64,000 bases of DNA from an uncultured Flavihumibacter sp. (GTDB taxonomy: Bacteria; Bacteroidota; Bacteroidia; Chitinophagales; Chitinophagaceae): positions 110,969 to 174,968 of the forward strand of contig CABHOY010000091.1 of assembly GCA_902168105.1 (NCBI GenBank), written 5' to 3'. The translations under genes and the position numbers were made by a program. Of this stretch, positions 26,151 to 34,662 are shown one piece after another (position 1 is the first letter of the stretch; each line of letters begins with the position of its first letter). Under the pieces are notes generated by a model. It had not been told where the DNA came from, ran no database searches, and saw only the letters and a program-made list of their open reading frames with translations.

Positions 26151-26828
26151 CTATTCAATCTTAATTGGTTGTGTGTAGATCCGCTCTGCCACACCTGCTG
26201 TTTTAACGCCTATACGGGCGTAAAAAAATGATTGCCCTGCCAGGGCTGCAGGAATGCTCACATTGATCGTAACAGGGCTTGTAATGTCTCCTATTACATC
26301 GGCACTGAGGGTTGTGGAGCCGAGATTATTCACCGCATCTACAATATTCGTTTTCCCTACGTATAACGATGCGGATTCCAGCGGCTGAGAAGTATTCACT
26401 CTTTCTATCGAAAACGTAGCTGTAACCCCGGTCCCTGCTTTAGCGGCGGTAGCGTTCTTTATGATGAAATAGGGTTGTACCGGTACCTCTACTACCGTGT
26501 TACCATTTACAGTAATATCGATAGAGTCTGTGTTATTAATCCAGGGACCGTTTCCAGGTAGTCGTACCAGTTTGTAAGCGCCATCGGATAGTGAGGCAGA
26601 GAAACTTCCATCCTGCCCTACATGTACCGGAATTTTAGTGAACAGCTGAAAACCATGTTGCCAGAGTTCCAGTTGTACACCGTTAGAGCGGACGCCCACT
26701 GCTTCTTTGTTATAGACCACTGTACCTGAAAGTGTAGACGATGGCTTTTCGAAGTTATCCTTTTTACATCCGGTGGCCAGTATGCATAATAACATGGCGA
26801 TGAAAGAGGATGATAGTATGCTATTCAT
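26151..26828 (-). CDS. DUF3823 lipoprotein of the Sus operon
   Basis: The 225-residue product has a lipobox (LATGCKKD) and then two beta-sandwich-like parts (SGTVVYNKEAVGVRSNGVQL, YKLVRLPGNGPW, and a second half from about residue 120). This domain arrangement is the DUF3823 family, which typically follows susD genes and is a surface-exposed glycan-binding accessory protein. It is the third gene of the operon, 18 bp after susD. Confidence 0.85.
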   Translation of the reverse strand: MNSILSSSFIAMLLCILATGCKKDNFEKPSSTLSGTVVYNKEAVGVRSNGVQLELWQHGFQLFTKIPVHVGQDGSFSASLSDGAYKLVRLPGNGPWINNTDSIDITVNGNTVVEVPVQPYFIIKNATAAKAGTGVTATFSIERVNTSQPLESASLYVGKTNIVDAVNNLGSTTLSADVIGDITSPVTINVSIPAALAGQSFFYARIGVKTAGVAERIYTQPIKIE

Positions 26829-26846
26829 ATCGTGTGTGTTAACAGG

Positions 26847-28733
26847 TTAATGAAATGGATTCCTGATGATCTTCGGGTTGTTGTTCAGCACTGCCTGGTT
26901 AATAGCAGTGTAGTAATTACCCAGCTGGAAAAAACGTGGTGCTCTGAAACGCGGCGCGATCATCTTTACAAAGATATATTTGCCATCGCGATTGGCATCT
27001 CCAGGGCGTATTACGCGATAGGGATACAATGCATAGATCATAGCGTCGGGATTGGATGCATTTCCATTCCAGATCTTATCGGCAATACGCCAGCGTTTCA
27101 GGTCCCATAAGCGATGATCTTCAAACGCCAGTTCCACCCTGCGTTCATTCCTGATCCTGTCTATGGTTAATGATGTAAGGCTATTAGCGCCGAAGCCTGC
27201 TCTTTCGCGTAGTGCGTTGATATAAAGCAACGCATCACCTGTTTGTCCGAGCTCGAAAGCCGCTTCTCCTGCATTGAGGTATATTTCTCCCAGCCGGAAC
27301 CATACCCACCATACATCGCTTTGTATGCCACGGGTACTTGTTTTATCATTGGGATCGATGAACTTTCTTATGTAAAATCCCGTATTGGATACCTCTTGTA
27401 TGGAGCGATGCGGACCTGAAGAAGCAGTGAGTAGTTTGCCGTCGCTGTAGGTTGTTCCCAGGTCACTACCCTCGATCATATCGTATGCGTTACGGCCGCT
27501 ATTCCATACCATGACGCCGGCCTGTATTGTCACCGTCAAACCTTTGAAGGAAGCGGCCGGATAGATGATGGTACCATATAAACGTTTGTCTTTATTTGCG
27601 AAGATATCTGACGGGCTATTGTAGTAGATATAGTCGCTGTTATCGGGCGTGCGTATTTTCAATGCACCATTGGAACCATCCAGGTATTCAAAACTCTCCA
27701 CCAGGTTCAGTGAAGGCACCACTGAAGAAGAACCCAGATTATCTTCCCTGATACCACGCGCGATATTATCGTACGAGAACCAGTGTCTGCGTGTAGGGTA
27801 CAGATAATCTTTTACGAAGATCACTTCACGGTTTGTCGCTTTCTTTGTAACTGCTTCGTAGAAGTTCTCACCCGGGTCAGGGTTGTTCTTATATAGAGTG
27901 TATGGCCCGCTGTTGATGATCTCTTTTGAAGCATCGAGCGCTTTCTGATAGTAGGCGTTCGCCATGCCAGCGGGTATGCCTACTTCACCTCCGGGTGTTG
28001 TAATAGGTACAGGCATCAGATTGTTATATTTCGCGATGGAGCCGGCATATAACATTGCACGGCTTTTCAGCGCCAGTGCGGTATACTTGTTTGCTCTGCT
28101 GGTACTACCTGCATTGCCCAGCTGGTCTTTGATCGCATCCACTTCTGACCCGATGAAATCATAGATCTCTGATTCTTTCGCTCGCGGTTGTTGCAGGTCG
28201 GCCACATTACCTGAATAGTCATAGATAAGTTGTTTTGTTACCAATGGTACACCTCCCATTCTCTTTACCAGATTGAAGTAGTTAAGGGCCCGCAGGAAAC
28301 GCAGTTCGGCGGAATACTGTTTCTTTGACTCATCCGGTAGGCTGATACCGTACTTCTCTATATTCTCCAGTGCGAGGTTGATATCGCGGATGTAGGAGTA
28401 GTTCCACAGATACCAGCTACCGAAGCCATAAGAAGTAATGTTATTACGGCCATCTTCATTAGACTGTCCACTCCACATGGCTTCATCATAATTGGCCATA
28501 TTGCGCCATTGGAACAATCTGCCGTCGGCACCATCATTGACGTCTCCCAATCCTGTTTCGGAAGGGATCCTGTCGTAGAAGTTAGCGAGTAATGCGGTGA
28601 TCTGTTTAGGGTCGTTCCAAACCTGTTCGTCAGACAAAATAGTACGTGGTTCCCTGTCCAGCCAGTCTTTCATACAGCCTGTGAGCAACAGGAAACTGCC
28701 TGTGATCAGACAAAGTATATATAGTCGTTTCAT
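26847..28733 (-). CDS. SusD/RagB-family outer-membrane glycan-binding lipoprotein
   Basis: The 628-residue protein has a lipoprotein signal (LLLTGCMKDWLDREP), the SusD start pattern (DEQVWNDPKQITALLANFYD), tetratricopeptide-like helices and the RagB C-terminal motif (RIRNERRVELAFEDHRLWDL followed by KRWR). It sits on the cell surface and caps the SusC channel, delivering oligosaccharide. It starts 20 bp after susC. The substrate cannot be told from this gene alone. Confidence 0.95.
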   Translation of the reverse strand: MKRLYILCLITGSFLLLTGCMKDWLDREPRTILSDEQVWNDPKQITALLANFYDRIPSETGLGDVNDGADGRLFQWRNMANYDEAMWSGQSNEDGRNNITSYGFGSWYLWNYSYIRDINLALENIEKYGISLPDESKKQYSAELRFLRALNYFNLVKRMGGVPLVTKQLIYDYSGNVADLQQPRAKESEIYDFIGSEVDAIKDQLGNAGSTSRANKYTALALKSRAMLYAGSIAKYNNLMPVPITTPGGEVGIPAGMANAYYQKALDASKEIINSGPYTLYKNNPDPGENFYEAVTKKATNREVIFVKDYLYPTRRHWFSYDNIARGIREDNLGSSSVVPSLNLVESFEYLDGSNGALKIRTPDNSDYIYYNSPSDIFANKDKRLYGTIIYPAASFKGLTVTIQAGVMVWNSGRNAYDMIEGSDLGTTYSDGKLLTASSGPHRSIQEVSNTGFYIRKFIDPNDKTSTRGIQSDVWWVWFRLGEIYLNAGEAAFELGQTGDALLYINALRERAGFGANSLTSLTIDRIRNERRVELAFEDHRLWDLKRWRIADKIWNGNASNPDAMIYALYPYRVIRPGDANRDGKYIFVKMIAPRFRAPRFFQLGNYYTAINQAVLNNNPKIIRNPFH

Positions 28734-28753
28734 AAAATAAACATTAAGGAGCG

Positions 28754-31700
28754 TTAGAAGGATACGTTAAAACCAAAGTTGTACAAGCGTTGCTGCGGGT
28801 ATACCAATCCGTTGGTGGAACTGATCTCAGGGTCTATTTCATATTCTTTCACATTATCGAGGGAGAAGAGGTTAGTTCCATTTACATACACGCGTAGTCC
28901 GGCGAGGCCGGCACGTTTGATCAGATCACGTGAGAAGTTGTAGCCTAATTCTAAATTCTTCAACCTGATGTAGCGTATGTTGGTGATCCAGAAATCGTTT
29001 ACAGCATAATTCACGTGTGTGGTGTTATCCTTTCTGATGGCGGGGTACTTGCCACTTATCCAGCGGCTAGAATTATTGTAGGGGTCTTCCCTGTGCCAGC
29101 GGTCGGTCAGCATATATGCCGGCGACGAACCATTGTTCTGAAAGGGATAACGCAGTTCCCAGTCGCGCAGGAAGGACTGCATTGTAGCACCTGCAAAGTC
29201 GAAGCGCAACGTAATGCCTTTCCAGGCGACACTGCCATTGATGCCAAAGCTCACGTAGGGCTGTGCGCCTTGTGCATATCCGATAGGACGCTGGTCAAGG
29301 CCGTTGATGATCTTATCGCCGTTGACGTCTTCGTATTGAAAATCGCCAGGCAGTTCTGTACGGTTTCCCTGTCCGTCATTATCGACACCATAGGTTTTGA
29401 TCTGTTCTTCGGATTCAAAGCGGCCTATCACATGATATCCCCAGGTTACGTTTGACCAACGGTCTTCGATTGAATTACGGTATTGGTCCCAGGCGTTTCC
29501 GAAGCGGGGTTTGTAAGTGCTTACAGACCTCATTCTGGCGTAGGTCGCATTCACCGCTAAAGAGTAATTCACTTTACCGGATTGTCCGGTATAGGCTACC
29601 ATTCCTTCAATACCGCGTGTAGCATCTGCATTCAGGTTTGCGTTGGGTAAAGAATATCCTACTTCGCTGGGCAGTAATACATCATAACGGGCGGCAGGCA
29701 GTCCTGAACGGCGACGTTCGAACACGTCGACCTGACCGCTGATACGATTGTTCCACACGGTGAAGTCGATACCTGCATTGATGGTCTTGTTTTTCACCCA
29801 GGACAATTCAGTTACTGGTAGTCCGCGGGGCCGCAGACCGATCGCATAACTGCTATTCAACACAGCGCCACCCTGGTTGAAGTTATATCCTGAGAGGTAA
29901 TCAAATGCATTGGGAGGGTTTCCGTTCGAGAAACCGATCTCACTACCTGTTTCGCCATAAGAAGCCCTTAGTTTCAGGTCGTTCAGTGCATCGCCGAAAC
30001 GGCCTTTCAGCCAGGGTTCTTCAGATAGTCTCCAACCCAATGATACACCGGGGAAGATACCCCAGCGTTTACCTCGGGCATAAAGATAGGAACCATCATA
30101 ACGGCCGAGTACTTCCAGGAGGTATTTTGATTTATAATCGTAGTTGATCCTTCCGATATAACCGGCACGTGCTTCCAGCGACCATTCGTCGGACAGATAA
30201 TCCTGTTCTACCAGGTACTGTGTGGGTACATAGTTGTTGGAAGGAATGGTATGCACTACATAGTATGAGTTATCGTAGTCGGACAGTTCATACGCTGCAA
30301 CGGCGGATATGTTATGCGAGCCAAATTTGCGGTTGAAGTTTAACTGGAACTGTGCATATCGGGAGATCACATTCCTTTTATGCCGCTCCCTCCATGGGTT
30401 CTGGTTACCGAAACCTGGTTCGGTGTAATAGCTATCGTTTACAGCATCGTAACGGTAGGCGTTCCAGGTGTATTCGAAACCGTCAAATTCCTCGTTGAGG
30501 AAGTTATAGGAGTACACGCCTTTCATACTGAGGCCAAAGCCGAAGTCGTATTGCGCGTTGAGATTGACGTTCATACCTCTCCACCATTCGTCTACATAAC
30601 CGGTAACGTCATCTCTGTAAGTGACAGGATTCACGTTGACGTTATGCGTTTGATGGATGTAGTTGGGATTATCGTTAGCGTACGGACTTTCTGTGGGCCA
30701 CATACTGAAGATACTGAGGAATGGGTTGAAGTAATCGTCCAGACCTGGTACACCTACCTGGTGTCTTTTTTCCAGTCTGCCGCTGATCTGTGTTCCTACC
30801 TTTAGACCTTTTGCCAGGCTGGTTTCCAGGTTTGCCTGCAGGTTGGTACGTTCGAAACTGAAATCTTTGACCACTGCATCCTGTTTCAGGCGGCTGACTG
30901 ACATATAGTAACTGGAACGTTGTGAACCACCGGAGGCGTTGGCGCTAACGTAGTATTGCGGTACGTTGGGACGGAGCACTTCTTTGTAGTAGTCGTAGCT
31001 CTTGTATCCTTTTTCTGTGCCTGCTTCCCATTTAGACAGTTCAGTGGGGTTATAGAGCAGAGAGGGGTCACGTCCGAGGTTTTGTTCTGACTCCACCAGG
31101 GCACGCACGTACTGTCCGGCGTTAGCGGGATAAGGATAACGGGTGAAGTTTTGAAAACCATAATAGCCGGAAAGGTTGATACTGGGTTGTTCATTCTTGC
31201 GACCTTTCTTGGTGGTGACGAGTACTACGCCGTTACTTGCTCTTAGTCCGTAGATGGAGGCGGAAGCATCTTTCAGGATGGTGATATTTTCGATATCGTC
31301 CAGTCCGAGGTTATTGAAGATGTCCTGTCCGGAGCCGGTGGTGAACCCGAAGGCGGTCGGGGTGGTACTACCGGTATAGGGTACGCCGTCGATCACGAAA
31401 AGGGGGCTACCGAGGTTACGGATCTGGATGTTCGTACCGTTACCTGGCCGGGAGTCGGTAGCGCGGGCCGTAATACCGGGCATTTTTCCCACCAAAGCAG
31501 CCGATGTGGTAGTTGATGGCGTTCGCACCAGATCGTCCGATTTAAGGGTGCTTACGGCCCCTGTAACGGACGCCTTTCTCTGGACACCATATCCTACTAC
31601 GACGATGTCGGTAAGGTTGCTGGCTTGTGAGGTAACTGTTACTTGTAATTTTGTTTGATCTCCGAGTAGTACTTCTTTGGTCTGGAAGCCTACGATGCTG

Positions 31701-31921
31701 ACATAAATTGTTGTGCCGGGCGTGGCTTGAATGGTAAATGAGCCGTCATTCTTTGTTACAACTCCTTTGTTACTGTTTCTTACTGCTATTGTTGCTCCCG
31801 GTATTGGGACGCCTGTTGAATCTGTTACGGTACCTGAATAGGTTGTTGGGTTAGCTTGCTGCGAAAAACCCTGGGCATAGGTTAATAGCAGCATCGCTAA
31901 AAATGCGTAGAGCGTTTTCAT
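28754..31921 (-). CDS. SusC/RagA-family TonB-dependent outer-membrane transporter
   Basis: The 1055-residue protein has a signal peptide, a carboxypeptidase-regulatory-like domain (about 27-105: YSGTVTDSTGVPIPGATIAV), the plug (about 112-230: VVVGYGVQRKASVTGAVSTL, LFVIDGVPY, ILKDASASIYGLRASNGVVL), and a 22-stranded barrel ending in FGFNVSF, a proper aromatic C-terminus. It imports oligosaccharide with TonB energy. No anti-sigma or ECF gene and no STN domain are present, so its regulation is not of the trans-envelope type. It is the first gene of the three-gene operon; the GH87-like glycanase is 2.7 kb away on the other strand. Confidence 0.95.
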   Translation of the reverse strand: MKTLYAFLAMLLLTYAQGFSQQANPTTYSGTVTDSTGVPIPGATIAVRNSNKGVVTKNDGSFTIQATPGTTIYVSIVGFQTKEVLLGDQTKLQVTVTSQASNLTDIVVVGYGVQRKASVTGAVSTLKSDDLVRTPSTTTSAALVGKMPGITARATDSRPGNGTNIQIRNLGSPLFVIDGVPYTGSTTPTAFGFTTGSGQDIFNNLGLDDIENITILKDASASIYGLRASNGVVLVTTKKGRKNEQPSINLSGYYGFQNFTRYPYPANAGQYVRALVESEQNLGRDPSLLYNPTELSKWEAGTEKGYKSYDYYKEVLRPNVPQYYVSANASGGSQRSSYYMSVSRLKQDAVVKDFSFERTNLQANLETSLAKGLKVGTQISGRLEKRHQVGVPGLDDYFNPFLSIFSMWPTESPYANDNPNYIHQTHNVNVNPVTYRDDVTGYVDEWWRGMNVNLNAQYDFGFGLSMKGVYSYNFLNEEFDGFEYTWNAYRYDAVNDSYYTEPGFGNQNPWRERHKRNVISRYAQFQLNFNRKFGSHNISAVAAYELSDYDNSYYVVHTIPSNNYVPTQYLVEQDYLSDEWSLEARAGYIGRINYDYKSKYLLEVLGRYDGSYLYARGKRWGIFPGVSLGWRLSEEPWLKGRFGDALNDLKLRASYGETGSEIGFSNGNPPNAFDYLSGYNFNQGGAVLNSSYAIGLRPRGLPVTELSWVKNKTINAGIDFTVWNNRISGQVDVFERRRSGLPAARYDVLLPSEVGYSLPNANLNADATRGIEGMVAYTGQSGKVNYSLAVNATYARMRSVSTYKPRFGNAWDQYRNSIEDRWSNVTWGYHVIGRFESEEQIKTYGVDNDGQGNRTELPGDFQYEDVNGDKIINGLDQRPIGYAQGAQPYVSFGINGSVAWKGITLRFDFAGATMQSFLRDWELRYPFQNNGSSPAYMLTDRWHREDPYNNSSRWISGKYPAIRKDNTTHVNYAVNDFWITNIRYIRLKNLELGYNFSRDLIKRAGLAGLRVYVNGTNLFSLDNVKEYEIDPEISSTNGLVYPQQRLYNFGFNVSF

Positions 31922-32514
31922 AACGATGGGTTTTAAGTTGGGTTCTGAGGTTTGTTAATACACTAGAGGTCCGGGCCGGTCAGTACTCCCGGCGTTTTTC
32001 ATGCTAACGGTGAAATTCAGGATGAATATAATATAATTGTCAATACTACAGTTATTTATTTTTCATGGTTTGTTGTTAGCGAATATTTTTTTTCTGTGCT
32101 TTTCAGGAAGCACAAAATGGTCTGTGTTTCTTCGGTTGGATGTCTTTTGGGCTTTTTCAAGCGAATGAGCTTGGAGATCTCTTATGGAGCGACATCAATC
32201 GTGTGTCGAAGAAACGAAGGCCCATTTTTGTGCTTCCTGAACCGCCAGGCTGAAAATATTTTGGGGCGGGAATGGTCATTGTCCTCTGCTCAATTTATTG
32301 TCTGTATATTTTTGGGGGGTTACTGGTCTTCATTGTGATCTTCCAGGAGTATTTCAACTGCGGCAAAAACGGCATAATTGGCAAATCCGGCATAAAGTAC
32401 GCTTTAAACCAGCTGTTGATATGGCGTTAACACGACGTATCCATGGGAGTAGGTATATTCGTAGTGGATGCGGATGCTGATCCTGTATCTGCGTCTTTAA
32501 AAGTTTGATGGCTT
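31922..32514. other. Intergenic region upstream of susC
   Basis: The 593-bp gap between susC and the next plus-strand gene holds a long imperfect inverted repeat (listed separately) and a short candidate minus-strand element TAGTATTG (32041-32048, one mismatch from TAnnTTTG). Several ORFs in it are on top of the repeat and have no protein-like composition. Confidence 0.5.
32082..32261. repeat. About 180-bp imperfect inverted repeat (long hairpin)
   Basis: Arms pair over roughly 85 bases: AATATTTT (32082-32089) with AAAATATT (32254-32261); TCAGGAAGCACAAAA (32103-32117) with TTTTGTGCTTCCTGA (32226-32240); GTTTCTTCG (32126-32134) with CGAAGAAAC (32206-32214); GATGTC (32139-32144) with GACATC (32191-32196); and CAAGC (32158-32162) with GCTTG (32169-32173) around GAATGA. 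It has mismatches and small bulges. It resembles a miniature inverted-repeat element or a long RNA hairpin. Confidence 0.7.
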
Positions 32515-33147
32515 ATGGCAAAGTTTGTTGGAGGCTTGCCTCCATTTATTGGTACCAGAGATAATCTCACCATTTATTTTATGAAGGGTGAGTATATCGT
32601 GCGTACTAAAAGTTCGCTCACAGGGAAACGCGTAAAGCGCGATCCGGCGTTTGCAAGGACAATGGAGAACGCAGGACGGTTAAAAAAGGCGTCAGGCATT
32701 GCTTCACTTATCTACAAGCGAATGCCTGCAGATTCCCGGGTGTATAAACAATACCGGGAACTGGTGGGGAAAGCGATGGGATTATTGAAAGATGGCTTTG
32801 ATATTGATTACGTGTTGATTGTTTTAGAGGCGGCCTATTTGCCGGATCAATTATCTGAAGAAAGGGTGAAGTTTGGTAAATGTAAGGCGGCAAAAAATTT
32901 GCATAATAAAAGGGGGAACAATAAACGTGGAGCCATCACTTTATATAAAACCTTCGTAAAGGAATATTCCTGCAACGAGGGAAGGAACAAGAACTGCAGG
33001 CGGTTTCATGTAAGGAGCCCAGACGATATTGGTTTGTCCAGGGCTGCGCTTTCACAGTTTAAGATAGATGTCTATAATAGCGTTTTGCTAACTTCTACAT
33101 CTTTAGCCTTTAAATCGTTGAAAGCCATTATCAGTTCCTTAAACTGA
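32515..33147 (+). CDS. Hypothetical protein with an N-terminal motif common in multicopy Bacteroidota proteins
   Basis: The 210-residue basic protein begins AKFVGGLPPFIGTRDNLTIY and then MKGEYIVRTKSSLTGKRVKR DPAFARTMENAGRLKKASG, a pattern I associate with an uncharacterised protein group found in several copies in Chitinophaga-like genomes. No membrane segment or enzyme motif is visible. The C-terminal third is Lys/Arg/Asn-rich. Its last 76 bases overlap the minus-strand frameshifted gene. Function unknown. Confidence 0.65.
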   Translation: MAKFVGGLPPFIGTRDNLTIYFMKGEYIVRTKSSLTGKRVKRDPAFARTMENAGRLKKASGIASLIYKRMPADSRVYKQYRELVGKAMGLLKDGFDIDYVLIVLEAAYLPDQLSEERVKFGKCKAAKNLHNKRGNNKRGAITLYKTFVKEYSCNEGRNKNCRRFHVRSPDDIGLSRAALSQFKIDVYNSVLLTSTSLAFKSLKAIISSLN

Positions 33148-33369
33148 TCTTCAGTAAAGCCATAGCTGCCATATACCTGATAAATGCCTTTTGTGCCTTC
33201 GAACACATTTAATATAGCATCTTTTGGTTTGCCAGTAGACCCGGAATAAGTGATTTCGAGGGGAATATGCTCTATTTCTATTGGACGCCAGATGTTTTGG
33301 TCAACGAAAAAACGGCTCCAAACCACTGTTATTCAAGCTTGTCCTGGAATCCCGTGATTTAATTTCCAT
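33072..33369 (-). pseudogene. Small gene split by a likely one-base frameshift
   Basis: An ATG at 33369 overlaps the stop of the upstream membrane-protein gene (ATGGAAATTAA), and opens MEIKSRDSRTSLNNSGLEPFF before stopping at 33305. A run of six T on the minus strand (33307-33312) precedes the stop. Removing one T joins this to VDQNIWRPIEIEHIPLEITY, ending at 33072 (FTEDQFKELIMAFNDLKAK). The joined reading is about 98 residues with no known family. Without the shift the second part would begin at a GTG at 33326. It could be a real frameshift, a sequencing error or two unrelated frames. Confidence 0.4.
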
Positions 33370-33802
33370 TATATGCTTTTTTAGGGCTAAGCACCTGCGC
33401 CTTTTTATGATTAAAATCCAGGATGAAAGCACTGAGCTTCTTCATATCATACTCAATTACATGAAGGACATTATTATTCCTGATAATACGCATGGAATAG
33501 AATCCCTTTCTCCTGGGTTTAGGGGGTGTATAATAAAGCTGCAGCTCTATTTCTTTAATATTAATGAGTGTTGCTTTTTCTTTAAAAAGATGCGTGGTCT
33601 TCAGCACAATATGATCATCAACCAGGTTAATGGAAAGAATAACGGTGAAAAACAGGTAAGGTATCAGAATTATTGCCGAAAGAATTAATATGACCGGCCA
33701 GTTCATCTTCCCAAACAGGACGCCCATCGATATTCCGATCAGAATTCCGGTCACTATCATGCCAAAGGTAATGTAGTAACTTTTAGCGGTCTTAAATTCC
33801 AT
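33359..33802 (-). CDS. Small membrane protein with a PH-like tail (paralogue 1)
   Basis: Start at 33802 (MEFKTAKSYY). The 147-residue protein has two membrane helices (residues about 8-30 and 36-60), then a soluble region SINLVDDHIVLKTTHLFKEK, followed by IKEIELQLYY and MRIIRNNNVLHVIEYD, a beta pattern like bacterial PH domains. It is clearly related to the next gene upstream (ME F, VDDHxVLKT, IKExELQLYY, MRVIRNNNVL) and so results from tandem duplication. Role unknown. Confidence 0.75.
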   Translation of the reverse strand: MEFKTAKSYYITFGMIVTGILIGISMGVLFGKMNWPVILILSAIILIPYLFFTVILSINLVDDHIVLKTTHLFKEKATLINIKEIELQLYYTPPKPRRKGFYSMRIIRNNNVLHVIEYDMKKLSAFILDFNHKKAQVLSPKKAYNGN

Positions 33803-33854
33803 TGTTATTATTTCAGGGTAGTCATTAAAATAAGTAGCACTGCAAATATTGTAT

Positions 33855-34328
33855 TTATATATTGTCGCCCGAAAACGGTGCGTCAATTTCCATCATATTT
33901 CTTTTAAGGTTCAAATAGCTGCTTTTCTTTTGATTAAACTCCTGAATGAAATCATTAATCTTATCCTTATCATACTTTAGTGTATAAAGGACGTTATTGT
34001 TCCTGATAACACGCATAGCATATTTTCCACGGCCCATGCTTCGGGGACGAACGTAATAAAGCTGCAATTCTACTTCTTTAATATTCATCAGGATCCTTTT
34101 TTTCTTAAATAGCTGTACGGTCTTCAGAACTAAATGATCATCAACAATATTAACGGAAAGGACGTCGGTGAAAGTCAGGAATGATACTACCAGAACGGAT
34201 GAAATAGCTAATGAGGCACGAAGACCGACCTTCCCGCACAGGGCAGCCATCACCGATGTCCCAATCACAATCCCCCCTAAAAGCATGTAAAAGGAAGTAC
34301 AATAATTCTCATAAGTGTTAAATTCCAT
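33855..34328 (-). CDS. Small membrane protein with a PH-like tail (paralogue 2)
   Basis: The 157-residue protein has the same layout as its neighbour: two membrane helices (about 10-32, 40-60), then SVNIVDDHLVLKTVQLFKKK, IKEVELQLYY and AMRVIRNNNVLYTLKYDK. It is transcribed first, with a 52-bp gap before paralogue 1. Related pairs like this often form envelope complexes, but nothing here fixes the function. Confidence 0.75.
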   Translation of the reverse strand: MEFNTYENYCTSFYMLLGGIVIGTSVMAALCGKVGLRASLAISSVLVVSFLTFTDVLSVNIVDDHLVLKTVQLFKKKRILMNIKEVELQLYYVRPRSMGRGKYAMRVIRNNNVLYTLKYDKDKINDFIQEFNQKKSSYLNLKRNMMEIDAPFSGDNI

Positions 34329-34662
34329 AGATATTTATTTCACAGGTAGCGGCTAAAATAAGTAAAATATTCAAGCCCCAATCCTGTTTAAAGGATCTCC
34401 ATATCTGGTTTATGAATGCAGCGCCGCCTCAAAATACCCTATATCAATCAAGATAACCATATATCTGCAGTACGTTCATTCTGAAACAATTATAATCCTT
34501 CCATACTTATGTAAAGGCTGTATTTTCTATATTTTCTCCGTACTACTTGCCCATCTCAGTCTACTTCGCTTCCTTTGGTATTACCACGGATGAAAAAATA
34601 TTACCACGTTGTTGACTCTGAGAGATCCTGGGAAATACTCCTGTCTCTAAATACCTACTATA
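34329..34662. other. Divergent intergenic region with a direct repeat
   Basis: This 334-bp region lies between the minus-strand membrane-protein pair and the plus-strand GH87-like gene. TATTACCACG occurs at 34579-34588 and again at 34599-34608, exactly 20 bp apart, two helical turns. It sits 55-84 bases before the glucanase start and could bind an activator. No clear promoter elements are seen. Confidence 0.45.

Noticed and set aside
32096..32480. Short plus-strand ORFs upstream of the 210-residue gene
   Set aside because: They lie on the long inverted repeat or its flank and have no protein-like composition.
33281..33688. 135-residue plus-strand ORF
   Set aside because: Antisense to the PH-like membrane-protein gene, whose paralogue confirms the minus-strand frame.
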